Shown here in pieces: positions 44,423-53,953 of a stretch of 64,000 bases of DNA; positions within the stretch are counted from its first letter, which is position 1, and the number at the start of each line of letters is the position of its first letter. The position numbers and the translations under genes were made by a program. The stretch lies in contig NZ_JPRI01000008.1 in the NCBI RefSeq assembly GCF_000737765.1, positions 248,001-312,000 on the forward strand, written 5' to 3'. The stretch is from Chryseobacterium vrystaatense (GTDB taxonomy: Bacteria; Bacteroidota; Bacteroidia; Flavobacteriales; Weeksellaceae). Below the pieces are notes generated by a model that saw only the letters and a program-made list of their open reading frames with translations, had not been told where the DNA came from and made no database searches.

Positions 44423-44971
44423 ATGAATTACTCATACAAAGGTAAAATATTAATTTCCACACCTGACATTTCCGGCGATATTTTTTCGAGATCGGTGGTG
44501 CTGATCGTTGAACATAACGAAAGCGGTGCATTTGGTTTGATATTAAACAAAAAGAATGGCCAGATGAGTAGTAAGTTCAAAAATTTTTTTGACTTCAAAA
44601 TAGAGGTGTATGACGGCGGACCTGTCGAAAACGACAAAGTCTTTTTTATCGTTAAGGAAAAGAAAGTTACTGAGATCTTTTCTGAGATCAACAAGGATTT
44701 CTATATTACGGAAGATATTGAGAGTATCATCAGCGCTGTCCTTAGTAAGGAATTGAGTATTACGGATGTGAAAATCTTTTCGGGGTATTCCGGATGGTCT
44801 GCTGAGCAATTGGATGATGAGGTCCGGAGGAAGTTATGGACTGTTGTAGACGTCTATAATCTGGATTATACGCTTCCCAATGATCAGACCCTCTGGAAGT
44901 CGATTATGCAGAATTTGGGCGGTGAATATTTACTTTGGGCAAACTCACCTGAGGATATTTCACTTAACTAA
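44423..44971 (+). CDS. YqgE/AlgH-family protein
   Basis: Residues 1-60 have the family start: GKILISTPDISGDIFSRSVVLIVEHN followed by GLILNKK. The longer frame from 44021 runs through pdxH and is not real. The ATG at 44423 begins exactly at the family start and gives 182 aa. A TAAATTTG box lies directly before it (44412-44419). The family has no agreed function. Confidence 0.88.
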   Translation: MNYSYKGKILISTPDISGDIFSRSVVLIVEHNESGAFGLILNKKNGQMSSKFKNFFDFKIEVYDGGPVENDKVFFIVKEKKVTEIFSEINKDFYITEDIESIISAVLSKELSITDVKIFSGYSGWSAEQLDDEVRRKLWTVVDVYNLDYTLPNDQTLWKSIMQNLGGEYLLWANSPEDISLN

Positions 44972-45078
44972 CTGTATCTCTTTCTGATACACTTTAAAAA
45001 CATTAACAAACTTTAAGAAGACGTTAACCAATTTTAAAGAAAGAATTCACGTTATTTGAAAAACCAAAAATCACTACC

Positions 45079-45660
45079 ATGAGAGGATTCAAATTACTTG
45101 CTTTATCTGCTTTTTCCGCTTCATTTTTATCATTTACCCCTATCAGCAAAAAATATATTGTTATTGATGCCGGCCACGGCGGAAATGATATGGGAAGCGT
45201 GTATGGGAAATTTTCTGAGAAAGAAATTACTGTAAACATCGCTAAAGAGATTAAGAAGCTCAATGAAAGTCAGGATCAATATGAAGTTATTTTAACCAGA
45301 GATTCAGATGCTTATCCGACCCTTCAGGAAAGAACGGCTATGATTAATAAACTGAATCCTGAAATCGTTATTTCGCTTCATATGAACAGCAACCCTGAGA
45401 AAGAAACACTAAAACAGGGAACTGAAGTGTATATTCAGAACACTGAAAATTCAAAAAAGCTTGCTGAAAAAATTTCTAAAAAATTCGATGTCGCTAAAGT
45501 TGAGGAGCGCAATCTCCATATGCTGAGGGAAACAAAAGCTCCTGCAGTATTGGTAGAGCTTGGTTTTATGAATAATACCAAGGATAGAGAGTATGTAACC
45601 AGCGAAAAGGGACAAAAAGAAATCGCACAAAAATTCACAGAAATCATTCGTGAATACTAA
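45079..45660 (+). CDS. N-acetylmuramoyl-L-alanine amidase (Amidase_3)
   Basis: A zinc amidase that cleaves peptide from glycan in peptidoglycan. A weak signal peptide or anchor covers residues 1-22. The zinc ligands are H in IDAGHGGND, E in FSEKEITVNIA and H in ISLHMNSN. The catalytic E is in VELGFMNN. The protein (193 aa) is a single catalytic domain. Confidence 0.93.
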   Translation: MRGFKLLALSAFSASFLSFTPISKKYIVIDAGHGGNDMGSVYGKFSEKEITVNIAKEIKKLNESQDQYEVILTRDSDAYPTLQERTAMINKLNPEIVISLHMNSNPEKETLKQGTEVYIQNTENSKKLAEKISKKFDVAKVEERNLHMLRETKAPAVLVELGFMNNTKDREYVTSEKGQKEIAQKFTEIIREY

Positions 45661-45692
45661 ATAAAGAAACAATTTCTGATCTGATCAGAATA

Positions 45693-45735
45693 AAACCCGG
45701 TAAAGGACTTGGGTACTTTGTTGTTTACCGGGTTT
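45693..45735. terminator. Bidirectional hairpin between convergent genes
   Basis: AAACCCGGTAAA (45693-45704) and TTTACCGGGTTT (45724-45735), 12-bp perfect arms. It lies between the amidase and the class IV aminotransferase. Confidence 0.75.
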
Positions 45736-45743
45736 GTCAATTA

Positions 45744-46553
45744 TTAAAAACTATTTTTCCAGCTTTCCACCATTTCTATAAAACGGGAGCTTTCAAAAGT
45801 CTTATTTCTTATTTTACCCACAGAAAATATACCTTTCTCATCGGAGATCATTAAAATCTCCTCCGCTTTTTGAGATTCAAAAGCTATAATTTCGTGTTCC
45901 TGAATATCTGCAAGATTATTTTTATGTAAAAAAGTGACAAAGTTTTCCATTAAAGGAGAGATGTATGCACCTTCAGACTGTTTGGGAACTTTAATTACGT
46001 TGCCTTCCAGAAACAATAGATTCCCGGAAGTTGTACGTGCAATTCTTTTATTTGGATTAAGCAGGATAACATCATCCAGGTCATTTTCCTCTGCATAAAT
46101 TCCACCATAGATATTTTCAGGACAATGAACCCTGATATTGCTTAATAAATTATTATTGACGTTGATTTCTTTGGTAAGATCCATTTCAAGCGGTCTCTGA
46201 TGAACCGTAAGAACATCATTCAATTCCGTCACTTCATAAAAATAAGATACAGAAGATTTTGAAACGGTTACCGCATCATTATTTCTGAAAACCTGAAAAT
46301 TGATGATTCCATTTTTTATGCCTTTGCCATCGATAACATCTTTATGAAAAAGCGTCTGAAAAAACTCCAGCGTATAGGTAAGCGGAATGTTCATTCTCAT
46401 CTTTCTCATGGAAGCCATCAGAAAGAAATAACACTCTTCATCCATGATCATTTCACCGTTTCTCACGAAGAAAGAAACCTTCACGGCGTCGCCCAGTAGG
46501 AACGCTCTATTCTTTACATTTAATCCGTCTGATGTAAAATATTGATTTTCCAA
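45744..46553 (-). CDS. Class IV aminotransferase (PLP)
   Basis: Fold-type IV features: FLLGDAVKVSFF near the N-terminus, and the C-terminal block with ARTTSGNLLFLEGN (the substrate loop with T-S-G-N) followed by YISPLMENFV. The longer frame to 46625 passes through a minus-strand terminator (46584-46603). I therefore place the start at TTG 46553 (LENQYFTSDG in the frame), giving 269 aa. Its substrate (branched-chain, D-amino acid or aminodeoxychorismate) is open. Confidence 0.8.
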   Translation of the reverse strand: MENQYFTSDGLNVKNRAFLLGDAVKVSFFVRNGEMIMDEECYFFLMASMRKMRMNIPLTYTLEFFQTLFHKDVIDGKGIKNGIINFQVFRNNDAVTVSKSSVSYFYEVTELNDVLTVHQRPLEMDLTKEINVNNNLLSNIRVHCPENIYGGIYAEENDLDDVILLNPNKRIARTTSGNLLFLEGNVIKVPKQSEGAYISPLMENFVTFLHKNNLADIQEHEIIAFESQKAEEILMISDEKGIFSVGKIRNKTFESSRFIEMVESWKNSF

Positions 46554-46583
46554 TTTTTGATGTGATTTATTTATAAAAAAATA

Positions 46584-46603
46584 ATGAACGATAAATCGTT
46601 CAT
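46584..46603 (-). terminator. Terminator of the START-like gene
   Basis: ATGAACGAT and ATCGTTCAT, 9-bp arms, followed on the minus strand by TTATTTTTTT. It sits 28 bp after the stop of the START-like gene and argues against a longer aminotransferase. Confidence 0.7.
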
Positions 46604-46630
46604 CAGTTTTACCATTTAATAGCATCCGGC

Positions 46631-47017
46631 TTATGCCGCACCTAATTTTATTCTAAGGTTTTCTATAAGGTTTTCCCAGTACAATGCATTCTCTTCTTCA
46701 GAGCCTTCTTCACAGAAATCTGTAATATTAAGGGCTAAGTCTTCTGTAATATCGTCGATTGTGATAGTCATTTCAAAGAAATTTTTAGTCCCCTCATCTT
46801 CTTCCCATCTGAAACGTACGAAACCTTCAGGCTTATATCTTATCAAAGTGGCCTTTTCGGCAGGTCCTCCGCCCCAGCTAAAAAAGAAATCATCGCCTTT
46901 CTCTGTTACCTCATCCGCAAACCATTCAGATAACCCTTCCGCCGTTGCCAGATATTCGTATAAAATCTCTGATAAACAATGCATTGGAAATTCGTAATGG
47001 ACTTTATGTTTCGCCAT
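46631..47017 (-). CDS. START-like (SRPBCC/AHSA1-type) domain protein
   Basis: The protein is about 128 aa with the chosen start MAKHKVHYEFPMHC. Segments include TAEGLSEWFADEVTEKGDDF and EGFVRFRWEEDEG, typical of Bacteroidota START-like domain proteins. The longer frame to 47080 has no support. Ligand and role are unknown. Confidence 0.82.
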   Translation of the reverse strand: MAKHKVHYEFPMHCLSEILYEYLATAEGLSEWFADEVTEKGDDFFFSWGGGPAEKATLIRYKPEGFVRFRWEEDEGTKNFFEMTITIDDITEDLALNITDFCEEGSEEENALYWENLIENLRIKLGAA

Positions 47018-47207
47018 ATAATCTTTGTTTTTATCGTCCCGCAATATATAAATTAATTTTTTTATTACACAAAAAAGCAATTACTTTTTTAAAGAATCTT
47101 CATGATATTTATCACTGGATTAAAATCTATATTGAATATTATTTTAAAGTTTAAAACAACCATGCAACACATAAAAAAAGGGTATAATTCGGGAGAGATC
47201 TGCTTGT

Positions 47208-48389
47208 TTAATCTTCGTTCAGAACATCAAGTATGATCTGGCATCCCTGTTTGATTTCGTCCACTGAAATGGTAAGTGGCGGTGAGATTCTCATATACTC
47301 ATTTCTATAAAGCTGCCAGAATACAATCAGACCTTTTTCCATGCATTTTTTTGCTGTGGCAAGGGTATATTCGGGTGTTCCGAGATTAACGGCGAGCATT
47401 AAGCCTTTTCCATTGATGTTTTTAATCTTGGGGTGAACCAGAAGTTCCCGGAACAGCTTTTCTTTTTCAGCGGTTTCCTCCATAAGCCCGCTTTCCAAAA
47501 CTTCCTTTAAAGTAGCATGACTCGCTGCAGCGATAAGCGGATTTCCTCCAAATGTTGTAATATGTCCTAATTTTGGAGAATGAGAAAGGGTTTCCATGAT
47601 TTCTCTGGAGCTCATAAAAGCACCAACAGGGACTCCACCTCCCATTCCTTTACCCATTACCAGAATATCGGGTACAATCCCAAAATGTTCAAAGGCAAAT
47701 AATTTACCTGTTCTGCCAAAACCAGGCTGAATCTCATCAAGGATCAAAAGTGCTCCGACTTCTTCACATCTTTTTTTAAGCTTGATCAGATAATCATCTT
47801 CAGGCACTAAAAATCCTGCTGCTCCCTGGATGGTTTCCAAAAGTACACAAGCGGTCTTCTCTGTAATCTGGCTAAGATCATTCTCATTGTTGAATTCAAT
47901 AAAGCTGACCATAGGCAAGAGGGGGCGGAATTCTCTTTTATGGGTTTCATTTCCGGATACACTTAATGCACCGTGTGTGTTGCCGTGATATGAATTTTTA
48001 AAGGAAACGATCTCTTCCCTTCCTGTATAGCGTTTTGCCAGTTTCAGACTTCCGTCGATAGCTTCTGCTCCACTGTTTACCAGATAGGTGATTTCCAGAG
48101 GATCGGGAGTTGCTTCTGCGAGAAGTTTACATAGTGCTATCGGTTTTTCCTGTGCGTATTCTCCATATACCATGACGTGGAGATACTTGTCTGCCTGTTC
48201 TTTGATAGCATTTACAACTTTAGGATGTGAATGTCCCAAAGTATTGGCAGAAACACCTGCTACAAAATCCAGGTATCTCTTTCCGTCTGTCCCGTAAATA
48301 TAGCTTCCTTCTGCTTTTTCAACTTCAAAACCTGCAGCAAATTGTGTAGTCTGTGCCTGATATATAAAAAAGTCTTTGTGCATTTCCAT
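47208..48389 (-). CDS. Class III aminotransferase (acetylornithine/aspartate aminotransferase-type)
   Basis: A PLP enzyme of 393 aa. Signatures are NSGAEAIDGSLKLAKRYTG (about 107-125) and the active-site region LILDEIQPGFGRTG, then ILVMGKGMGGGVPVGAF with the PLP lysine in the GKG. The substrate is not fixed by sequence; acetylornithine- or 4-aminobutyrate-like acceptors are possible. It is a single gene. Confidence 0.88.
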   Translation of the reverse strand: MEMHKDFFIYQAQTTQFAAGFEVEKAEGSYIYGTDGKRYLDFVAGVSANTLGHSHPKVVNAIKEQADKYLHVMVYGEYAQEKPIALCKLLAEATPDPLEITYLVNSGAEAIDGSLKLAKRYTGREEIVSFKNSYHGNTHGALSVSGNETHKREFRPLLPMVSFIEFNNENDLSQITEKTACVLLETIQGAAGFLVPEDDYLIKLKKRCEEVGALLILDEIQPGFGRTGKLFAFEHFGIVPDILVMGKGMGGGVPVGAFMSSREIMETLSHSPKLGHITTFGGNPLIAAASHATLKEVLESGLMEETAEKEKLFRELLVHPKIKNINGKGLMLAVNLGTPEYTLATAKKCMEKGLIVFWQLYRNEYMRISPPLTISVDEIKQGCQIILDVLNED

Positions 48390-48454
48390 TGTTGCGAAAA
48401 ATTTTCAGCAAAGCTATAAAACATTCATCAAACCTTACAATTATTAACCATAAA

Positions 48455-48480
48455 AAAAGACCAGCAGTAACTGGTCTTTT
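48455..48480 (-). terminator. Terminator of the OstA-like gene
   Basis: AAAAGACCAG and CTGGTCTTTT with loop CAGTAA. On the minus strand it is followed by TTTATGG. Confidence 0.8.
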
Positions 48481-48484
48481 TAAT

Positions 48485-50221
48485 TTATTTTTTAACCCTT
48501 TTAGGTTTTTTAGCTTCTTCTTTGGCTTTTTCTCTGTCAATGGCACTCTGTGCCTGATCAAACAGCTCATTATCCGCTGTATACTTTATTTCCTCATAAT
48601 TAGGACTGTCTACCAGGATATCCTGCCACTTTCTGATCCGGTCTTTGGTATTCCAATTGAAATCTGAAAACTTCCTTTTCTCCGGTTCTATTTTACTCAT
48701 GGGATAGGTATCTGCCACAGCTCCGATACTGCATGATACGATCTGTAATCCGCTTTCTTCAAACAAAGCACCAATGATTCCACATGTAGAAATCGTAATT
48801 CCTATTCTCTTTGGCTGTTTAGTTTCCTGATCTACATCGTCTACAAATACAATAGACTGTGCATTTCCAACTACTCTGGCTTCTTTAATCTCATTATTCT
48901 GATAATAAACGGTCATGAACTTCCCCTTCACCTGGTTAAATTCATCTTTAAGATTTAATGAATCCACTTTACTGATGGCAAAAGCATTTCCAATGACTTT
49001 AAGCGAGTCTATATTTTCACTTTGTGTATTGAAATAAGCTTCAACTTTATCACCAGTGACCTGTTTTTCACCACTCCAAAGAATTGGATCGGTATACATA
49101 TGCATGATTCCGTCTGTTTCATTGAAAGCGATGGAATCTGCTCTCCCCTGTGCATTTGATTTGAAGACACGGGCTTTTTTAAATGCTCTCAGGAAACTTT
49201 TCTTTTTGGTTATATCTGCCGAATCCGGTCTCTGGTAAGAAAGAATTTTTTCTGCAGCAAAATAAACAGAATCTTTCTCCATGATTTTTACTGCATAAGG
49301 ACCTTTGGTCATCATGGCAGAGTCTTTCTTTTGAAAAATTTCTCCATACCCTCCTTTGATGTATCTTCTTTCTATGGGATCATCAAGGGTAACATTTCCT
49401 GTCGCTTTACCGAAACCTGTGATATTGTTAAAATACATATCATCACCGGTCAGAATCTTATCGTTATAAAATATTTTGGAATTTTTATTCAGGAAAGCCT
49501 CCTTGGTTTCCATTTTGTACGTTCCTCTTTCTGTGTAAATACGGTTTTTCGGATTGGCACGGTTGGTGATTGTTGTCGGTCCAAAAAACTCAGCCACCTT
49601 TGTATTTTGGTTTTGTTTAATATTAGGACCTTCTATGATGTAATCAGGACTGTCGATTTTTACATTTCCAACAAAATCAATCATTTTGGTATTGAGGAAA
49701 TAAGTAGCCGATTTGGTGTACATTACATTCTGCGCATCAGAAATTGTCCCTCCCGTATTGAAGTATGCCTGATTGGCAAGTCTGTCATAGTAGAGAATAT
49801 CTGTTTTGATGGTCTGTTTAGGGTCGGTAAGCACGACATCTTTCTTGGCTACCCCTTTCTGGGTAACTCCATTATACTCCATTTCATGAGCTGTAATAAC
49901 GGAGCCATCAGCATTCTGCAGTTTTGCATTACCAATTGCCTTTACAAGACTTTGATCATTATAAAGAATAACCTCATCGGCATAAAGAATCGATCCCTGA
50001 TGTTCGATCTGAACATGACCAACCATATACTGGTTTCCCTCGTATTTGGTGTCTTTTTTAAATTCATCGGAATGGATAATCTTTACTTTATCTTCAGGCC
50101 GTACTACCGGTGAAGCTTTTCCTTTATTTTGAATATAAGGATCCATCTGCGTCGTTTTATTGTCCTGTGCGGAACTGAACGCAGAAATAAAAAATAACAG
50201 AAAAAGGATTATTCTCATCAA
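48485..50221 (-). CDS. OstA-like protein (LPS transport, LptA/OstA domain)
   Basis: It has a signal peptide (FLLFFISAFSSAQ). The OstA/LptA fold repeats along residues about 40-470, with the repeated pattern of short strands (YADEVILYNDQSLVKAIGNAKL, GDDMYFNNITGFGKATGNVTL). It lacks the LptD barrel. The C-terminus is charged and Lys/Glu-rich. It probably helps LPS reach the outer membrane. It lies directly after the Fur-like gene and may be co-transcribed. Confidence 0.85.
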   Translation of the reverse strand: MMRIILFLLFFISAFSSAQDNKTTQMDPYIQNKGKASPVVRPEDKVKIIHSDEFKKDTKYEGNQYMVGHVQIEHQGSILYADEVILYNDQSLVKAIGNAKLQNADGSVITAHEMEYNGVTQKGVAKKDVVLTDPKQTIKTDILYYDRLANQAYFNTGGTISDAQNVMYTKSATYFLNTKMIDFVGNVKIDSPDYIIEGPNIKQNQNTKVAEFFGPTTITNRANPKNRIYTERGTYKMETKEAFLNKNSKIFYNDKILTGDDMYFNNITGFGKATGNVTLDDPIERRYIKGGYGEIFQKKDSAMMTKGPYAVKIMEKDSVYFAAEKILSYQRPDSADITKKKSFLRAFKKARVFKSNAQGRADSIAFNETDGIMHMYTDPILWSGEKQVTGDKVEAYFNTQSENIDSLKVIGNAFAISKVDSLNLKDEFNQVKGKFMTVYYQNNEIKEARVVGNAQSIVFVDDVDQETKQPKRIGITISTCGIIGALFEESGLQIVSCSIGAVADTYPMSKIEPEKRKFSDFNWNTKDRIRKWQDILVDSPNYEEIKYTADNELFDQAQSAIDREKAKEEAKKPKRVKK

Positions 50222-50695
50222 TTAATCATTCTTAGTACCATAGAAATACAGCGAATGCGAATCAATATTTACGCCAAATGCTTCTTCAATTGCTTCTTTA
50301 ATTCCCTGGATTCTTGGATCGCAGAACTCTATGATTTCTTCGATTTCTTTATCAGAGCCTTTTTTGTAGATGACCAAGTGGTCATGCTGTTTGTCAAAAT
50401 AAGACTTCTCATAAGATGAAGAGGTCAATGTTTTTTCTCCAAACTGATGTTTACGGATCAAGCCCGCATCTAGGAAAATTTCAATAGTGTTATAAATGGT
50501 TGCTTTTGAAACATGATATTTCTTCTGCATCATCAAAAGATACAGATCATCCACATTGAAGTGGTGATCCATATTATAAATCTCTTCTAATATCGTATAT
50601 CGTTCAGGAGTGTTTCTAAAACCCTTTTCTAACAGGTAATTTCTTAAAACATCCTTGATCAAGGCAATATTCTTTTCTTTTTGTATTGTATCCAT
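50222..50695 (-). CDS. Fur-family transcription regulator without the usual CxxC
   Basis: The winged helix (residues about 10-85) contains GFRNTPERYTILEEI and HVSKATIYNTIEIF, typical of Fur. The dimerisation half has QHDHLVIYKKG in place of the canonical histidine and cysteine pattern, and only one Cys (EFCDPR) is seen, so the structural CxxC zinc site is absent. The ATG at 50695 is chosen over the TTG before it. The gene is immediately followed by the OstA gene. Confidence 0.85.
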   Translation of the reverse strand: MDTIQKEKNIALIKDVLRNYLLEKGFRNTPERYTILEEIYNMDHHFNVDDLYLLMMQKKYHVSKATIYNTIEIFLDAGLIRKHQFGEKTLTSSSYEKSYFDKQHDHLVIYKKGSDKEIEEIIEFCDPRIQGIKEAIEEAFGVNIDSHSLYFYGTKND

Positions 50696-50762
50696 CAAAA
50701 AAATTATCTACAAATTTATTGATTTTTATTTAAATAGACCTTATGGTTTGATGTCTGAAGTT

Positions 50763-52763
50763 TTAAGAGTTATGACGAAAGAAGCCAGACTGCTCAATCT
50801 TGTTATCATAAACCGTCAGTTCTGTGATCGGCGCTGATTCTACTTCTACGTTGTGCGACGACACTCCCCATGCTTTGAAATCATCACTTCCTATGTACTT
50901 CACAAAGTTGTAGATATTGAGTGTAATCTTCTCTTTTACAGTTAAAAGTATATCGTTAATATATGTATTATCTATAATCACATACTTCAGATCTGGTGGA
51001 ATATTATGTGCTCTCAGAGATGGATGACTGCTTCTTGAAGGAATCGTTCCGTCTGCCATAAGATCTTTCAAAACCATATTAAAATAATCATTAATCCTAC
51101 GGTCTACTTTAAATCCTAAAAGGAAATTCACTTTATACACAGTTCCCGGCAGAATTTCATCTACCGTATATTTGAAAGTATACGGATCTTCCTGATTGAC
51201 AATACTTAATATAAAGTAATGATCTGCTCTTTTTGGCTGTTTTTTGATAATGGAATAGATGATTTTTGATTCTACTTCATCATTTCTTTTTGCACGGCTC
51301 AGGTAAGCAAGATTGGTTGCATATTTTGGAATACTTTCATCCAGCTTCATATCTTTCAGAATAGAAACATATTTTTCAATCTTCACATACTGAATAAAGT
51401 TGGCTTTAATCAGTCTACCATTATACCACGCGTACATGCAGACTGCTATAAATCCTCCCAGAACCATCGTTAACCAACCTCCATCAACAAATTTGATCAC
51501 ATTTGCATAGAAGAATCCTGATTCTAAAAACAGATACACGATAGCAAATCCTATGATAAAGATCTTATTGACTCTTGTCCGGCTCAGCCAGAATAATAAC
51601 AGAATGGTTGTCATCAACATGGTTATCGTTATGGTAAGACCATAAGCTGCTTCCATCCGTTCTGATTTTTGGAAAAATATAACGACTACAAAACAGAAAG
51701 CCATAAGCCCCCAGTTGATTCTTGGGATGTACATCTGTCCTTTGATACCTGAAGGATACTCAATGTGCTGGTTAGGCCAGAAAGATATTGACATTGCTTC
51801 TGAAAACATCGTAAATGAACCTGTAATTACAGCCTGGCTGGCAATAATCGCAGCAGCTGTAGCCAGAATTACTCCCGGAAGAACAGCCCACTGAGGCATG
51901 ATTCCAAAGAAAGGATTGACTCCGTTGAATACCTGATGATAATTATCCAGAAGCCATGCTCCCTGTCCCAGGTAGTTCAGAATAAGCATCAGTTTAACAA
52001 AAATCCAGCTTATTCTTATATTTTTTGCTCCGCAGTGCCCTAAATCTGAATATAAGGCTTCTGCTCCTGTCGTACACAGGAAAACGGCGCCCATGATCAC
52101 AATAGCACTGGAAGAATGCGTGATCAGATTATAGGCGTACATTGGGTTAAAAGCTCTGATGATTTCGATATGATCAAAAATATGAACTGATCCAAAAATC
52201 CCCAGAACCAGAAACCATGTGACCATAATCGGTCCAAAAAACTTCCCGATGGAGGCGGTTCCGAATTGCTGTACAACAAACACCACGAACAGAATAACAA
52301 TGGTTATGATAACTACAGGGGTTTCCGGATTGTATATTTTAAGCCCTTCAATAGCAGACATTACTGTTAAAGAAGGTGTAATGACACTATCTGCAACGAG
52401 TGTCGATGCTCCAATAATGGCGACGACATAGAGCCATTTTTTCTTAAGCTTCTTAACGAGTGAATACAGAGCAAGGATACCTCCTTCCCCTTTGTTATCT
52501 GCTCTTAAAGCTATGATTACATACTTCAAGGTGGTCTGAAGAGTCAGAGTCCAGATGATACAGGACAGTGCGCCCTCAATGTATTCATCAAACGGCATCG
52601 TGGATCCGTCCTTTCTTGCGTTAACGATCGCCTTCATTACATAAAGGGGCGACGTACCTATATCTCCGAAAACAATCCCGAGAGAAACTATAACGCCTAC
52701 AAATGAGAGTTTTTTAAGGTCAAAGTGATGACCACCCTCTGTAACATCTGCCATATCAGCCAA
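50763..52763 (-). CDS. kup: Kup-family potassium transporter
   Basis: The 666-aa protein has about 12 membrane segments and the Kup signatures GIVFGDIGTSPLYVMKA near residue 32 and GEGGILALYSL near 93. A long hydrophilic C-terminal region follows (residues about 450-666). It imports K+ with protons. It stands alone between the Fur-like gene and pdhB. Confidence 0.95.
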   Translation of the reverse strand: MADMADVTEGGHHFDLKKLSFVGVIVSLGIVFGDIGTSPLYVMKAIVNARKDGSTMPFDEYIEGALSCIIWTLTLQTTLKYVIIALRADNKGEGGILALYSLVKKLKKKWLYVVAIIGASTLVADSVITPSLTVMSAIEGLKIYNPETPVVIITIVILFVVFVVQQFGTASIGKFFGPIMVTWFLVLGIFGSVHIFDHIEIIRAFNPMYAYNLITHSSSAIVIMGAVFLCTTGAEALYSDLGHCGAKNIRISWIFVKLMLILNYLGQGAWLLDNYHQVFNGVNPFFGIMPQWAVLPGVILATAAAIIASQAVITGSFTMFSEAMSISFWPNQHIEYPSGIKGQMYIPRINWGLMAFCFVVVIFFQKSERMEAAYGLTITITMLMTTILLLFWLSRTRVNKIFIIGFAIVYLFLESGFFYANVIKFVDGGWLTMVLGGFIAVCMYAWYNGRLIKANFIQYVKIEKYVSILKDMKLDESIPKYATNLAYLSRAKRNDEVESKIIYSIIKKQPKRADHYFILSIVNQEDPYTFKYTVDEILPGTVYKVNFLLGFKVDRRINDYFNMVLKDLMADGTIPSRSSHPSLRAHNIPPDLKYVIIDNTYINDILLTVKEKITLNIYNFVKYIGSDDFKAWGVSSHNVEVESAPITELTVYDNKIEQSGFFRHNS

Positions 52764-52840
52764 TTTATTTTTTTAAAAGCGCAAATTTATACTAATTTTA
52801 TGACGCCAAGAATTATTCTTCATGAATATAATAAATGAAA

Positions 52841-52860
52841 AAACTTCCTTTCGGAAGTTT
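52841..52860 (-). terminator. Terminator after pdhB
   Basis: AAACTTCC/GGAAGTTT with loop TTTC, flanked by T and A tracts, 13 bp past the pdhB stop. Confidence 0.8.
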
Positions 52861-52873
52861 TTCTCTATAATCG

Positions 52874-53854
52874 CTATTTTACGTACATCGCTTTTTTGAT
52901 TTCCTCTTTCACTTTTTCAAGCTTAGGGAACCATTCTGCAAATAATGCAGCTGAATATGGTGCAGGAGCATCAGGAGTAGTAATTCTCTTGATTGGAGCA
53001 TCCAAATAATCAAATGCTTTCTGCTGTACCATATACGTAATTTCGGAAGATACTGAACCAAATGGCCAGGCTTCTTCTAAGATTACTAATCTGTTTGTTT
53101 TTTTAACAGAAGCTAAAACGGTGTCAAAGTCAAGAGGACGAACTGTTCTAAGGTCGATCACTTCTACAGAGATCCCTTCTTTCGCCATATCTTCAGCAGC
53201 CTGAATAGCCAGCTTCATGATCTTACCGAAAGAAACCAAAGTAACGTCTGTACCTTCTCTTTTGATATCTGCTTTACCTATTGGCAGGTAATATTCTTCT
53301 TCAGGAATTTCCATTTTATCACCATACATCTGCTCAGATTCCATGAAGATAACCGGGTCATTATCCTGAATAGCTGTTTTCAACAATCCTTTCGCATCGT
53401 AAGGGTTTGAAGGAACAACTACTTTAAGTCCCGGAACGTTGGCAAACCAGTTTTCAAAAGCCTGAGAGTGTGTAGCTCCCAACTGTCCTGCCGAAGCAGT
53501 AGGTCCTCTGAAAACGATTGGACAGTTCCACTGACCACCGCTCATCTGACGGATTTTGGCCGCATTATTAATAATCTGATCAATACCTACTAAAGAGAAA
53601 TTGAACGTCATATACTCTACAATTGGTCTGTTACCATTCATCGCAGCACCTACAGCAATCCCAGTAAAACCAAGCTCGGCAATGGGTGTATCGATTACTC
53701 TTTTAGGACCAAATTCATCCAACATTCCTTTTGAAGCTTTATACGCACCATTGTATTCTGCAACTTCCTCCCCCATTAAAAAGATGGATTCGTCTTTACG
53801 CATTTCCTCGCTCATTGCTTGTGCAATTACCTCACGAAAAGTATATTCTGCCAT
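52874..53854 (-). CDS. pdhB: Pyruvate dehydrogenase E1 component beta subunit
   Basis: The beta subunit of the thiamine diphosphate-dependent E1. The start AEYTFREVIAQAMSEEM, the block PIAELGFTGIAVGAAMNGNRPIVEY (about 56-80) and the RTVRPLDFDTV segment near 238 are typical. The alpha subunit is not next to it in this window, so E1 alpha is encoded elsewhere or fused to another gene outside. Confidence 0.93.
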   Translation of the reverse strand: MAEYTFREVIAQAMSEEMRKDESIFLMGEEVAEYNGAYKASKGMLDEFGPKRVIDTPIAELGFTGIAVGAAMNGNRPIVEYMTFNFSLVGIDQIINNAAKIRQMSGGQWNCPIVFRGPTASAGQLGATHSQAFENWFANVPGLKVVVPSNPYDAKGLLKTAIQDNDPVIFMESEQMYGDKMEIPEEEYYLPIGKADIKREGTDVTLVSFGKIMKLAIQAAEDMAKEGISVEVIDLRTVRPLDFDTVLASVKKTNRLVILEEAWPFGSVSSEITYMVQQKAFDYLDAPIKRITTPDAPAPYSAALFAEWFPKLEKVKEEIKKAMYVK

Positions 53855-53913
53855 ATTTATTTGAAAAATTTAGACTACAAAAATAGTGTTTTTTTATTAC
53901 TAACATAACAAAA

Positions 53914-53940
53914 AAGGCATCTCATTGAATGAGAAGCCTT
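53914..53940 (-). terminator. Terminator after the sigma-factor operon
   Basis: AAGGC-AT-CTCATT pairs AATGAG-AA-GCCTT, an interrupted stem, followed by TTTTTTG on the minus strand, near the stop of the membrane gene at 53954. Confidence 0.75.
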
Positions 53941-53953
53941 AATATCTATTGAA

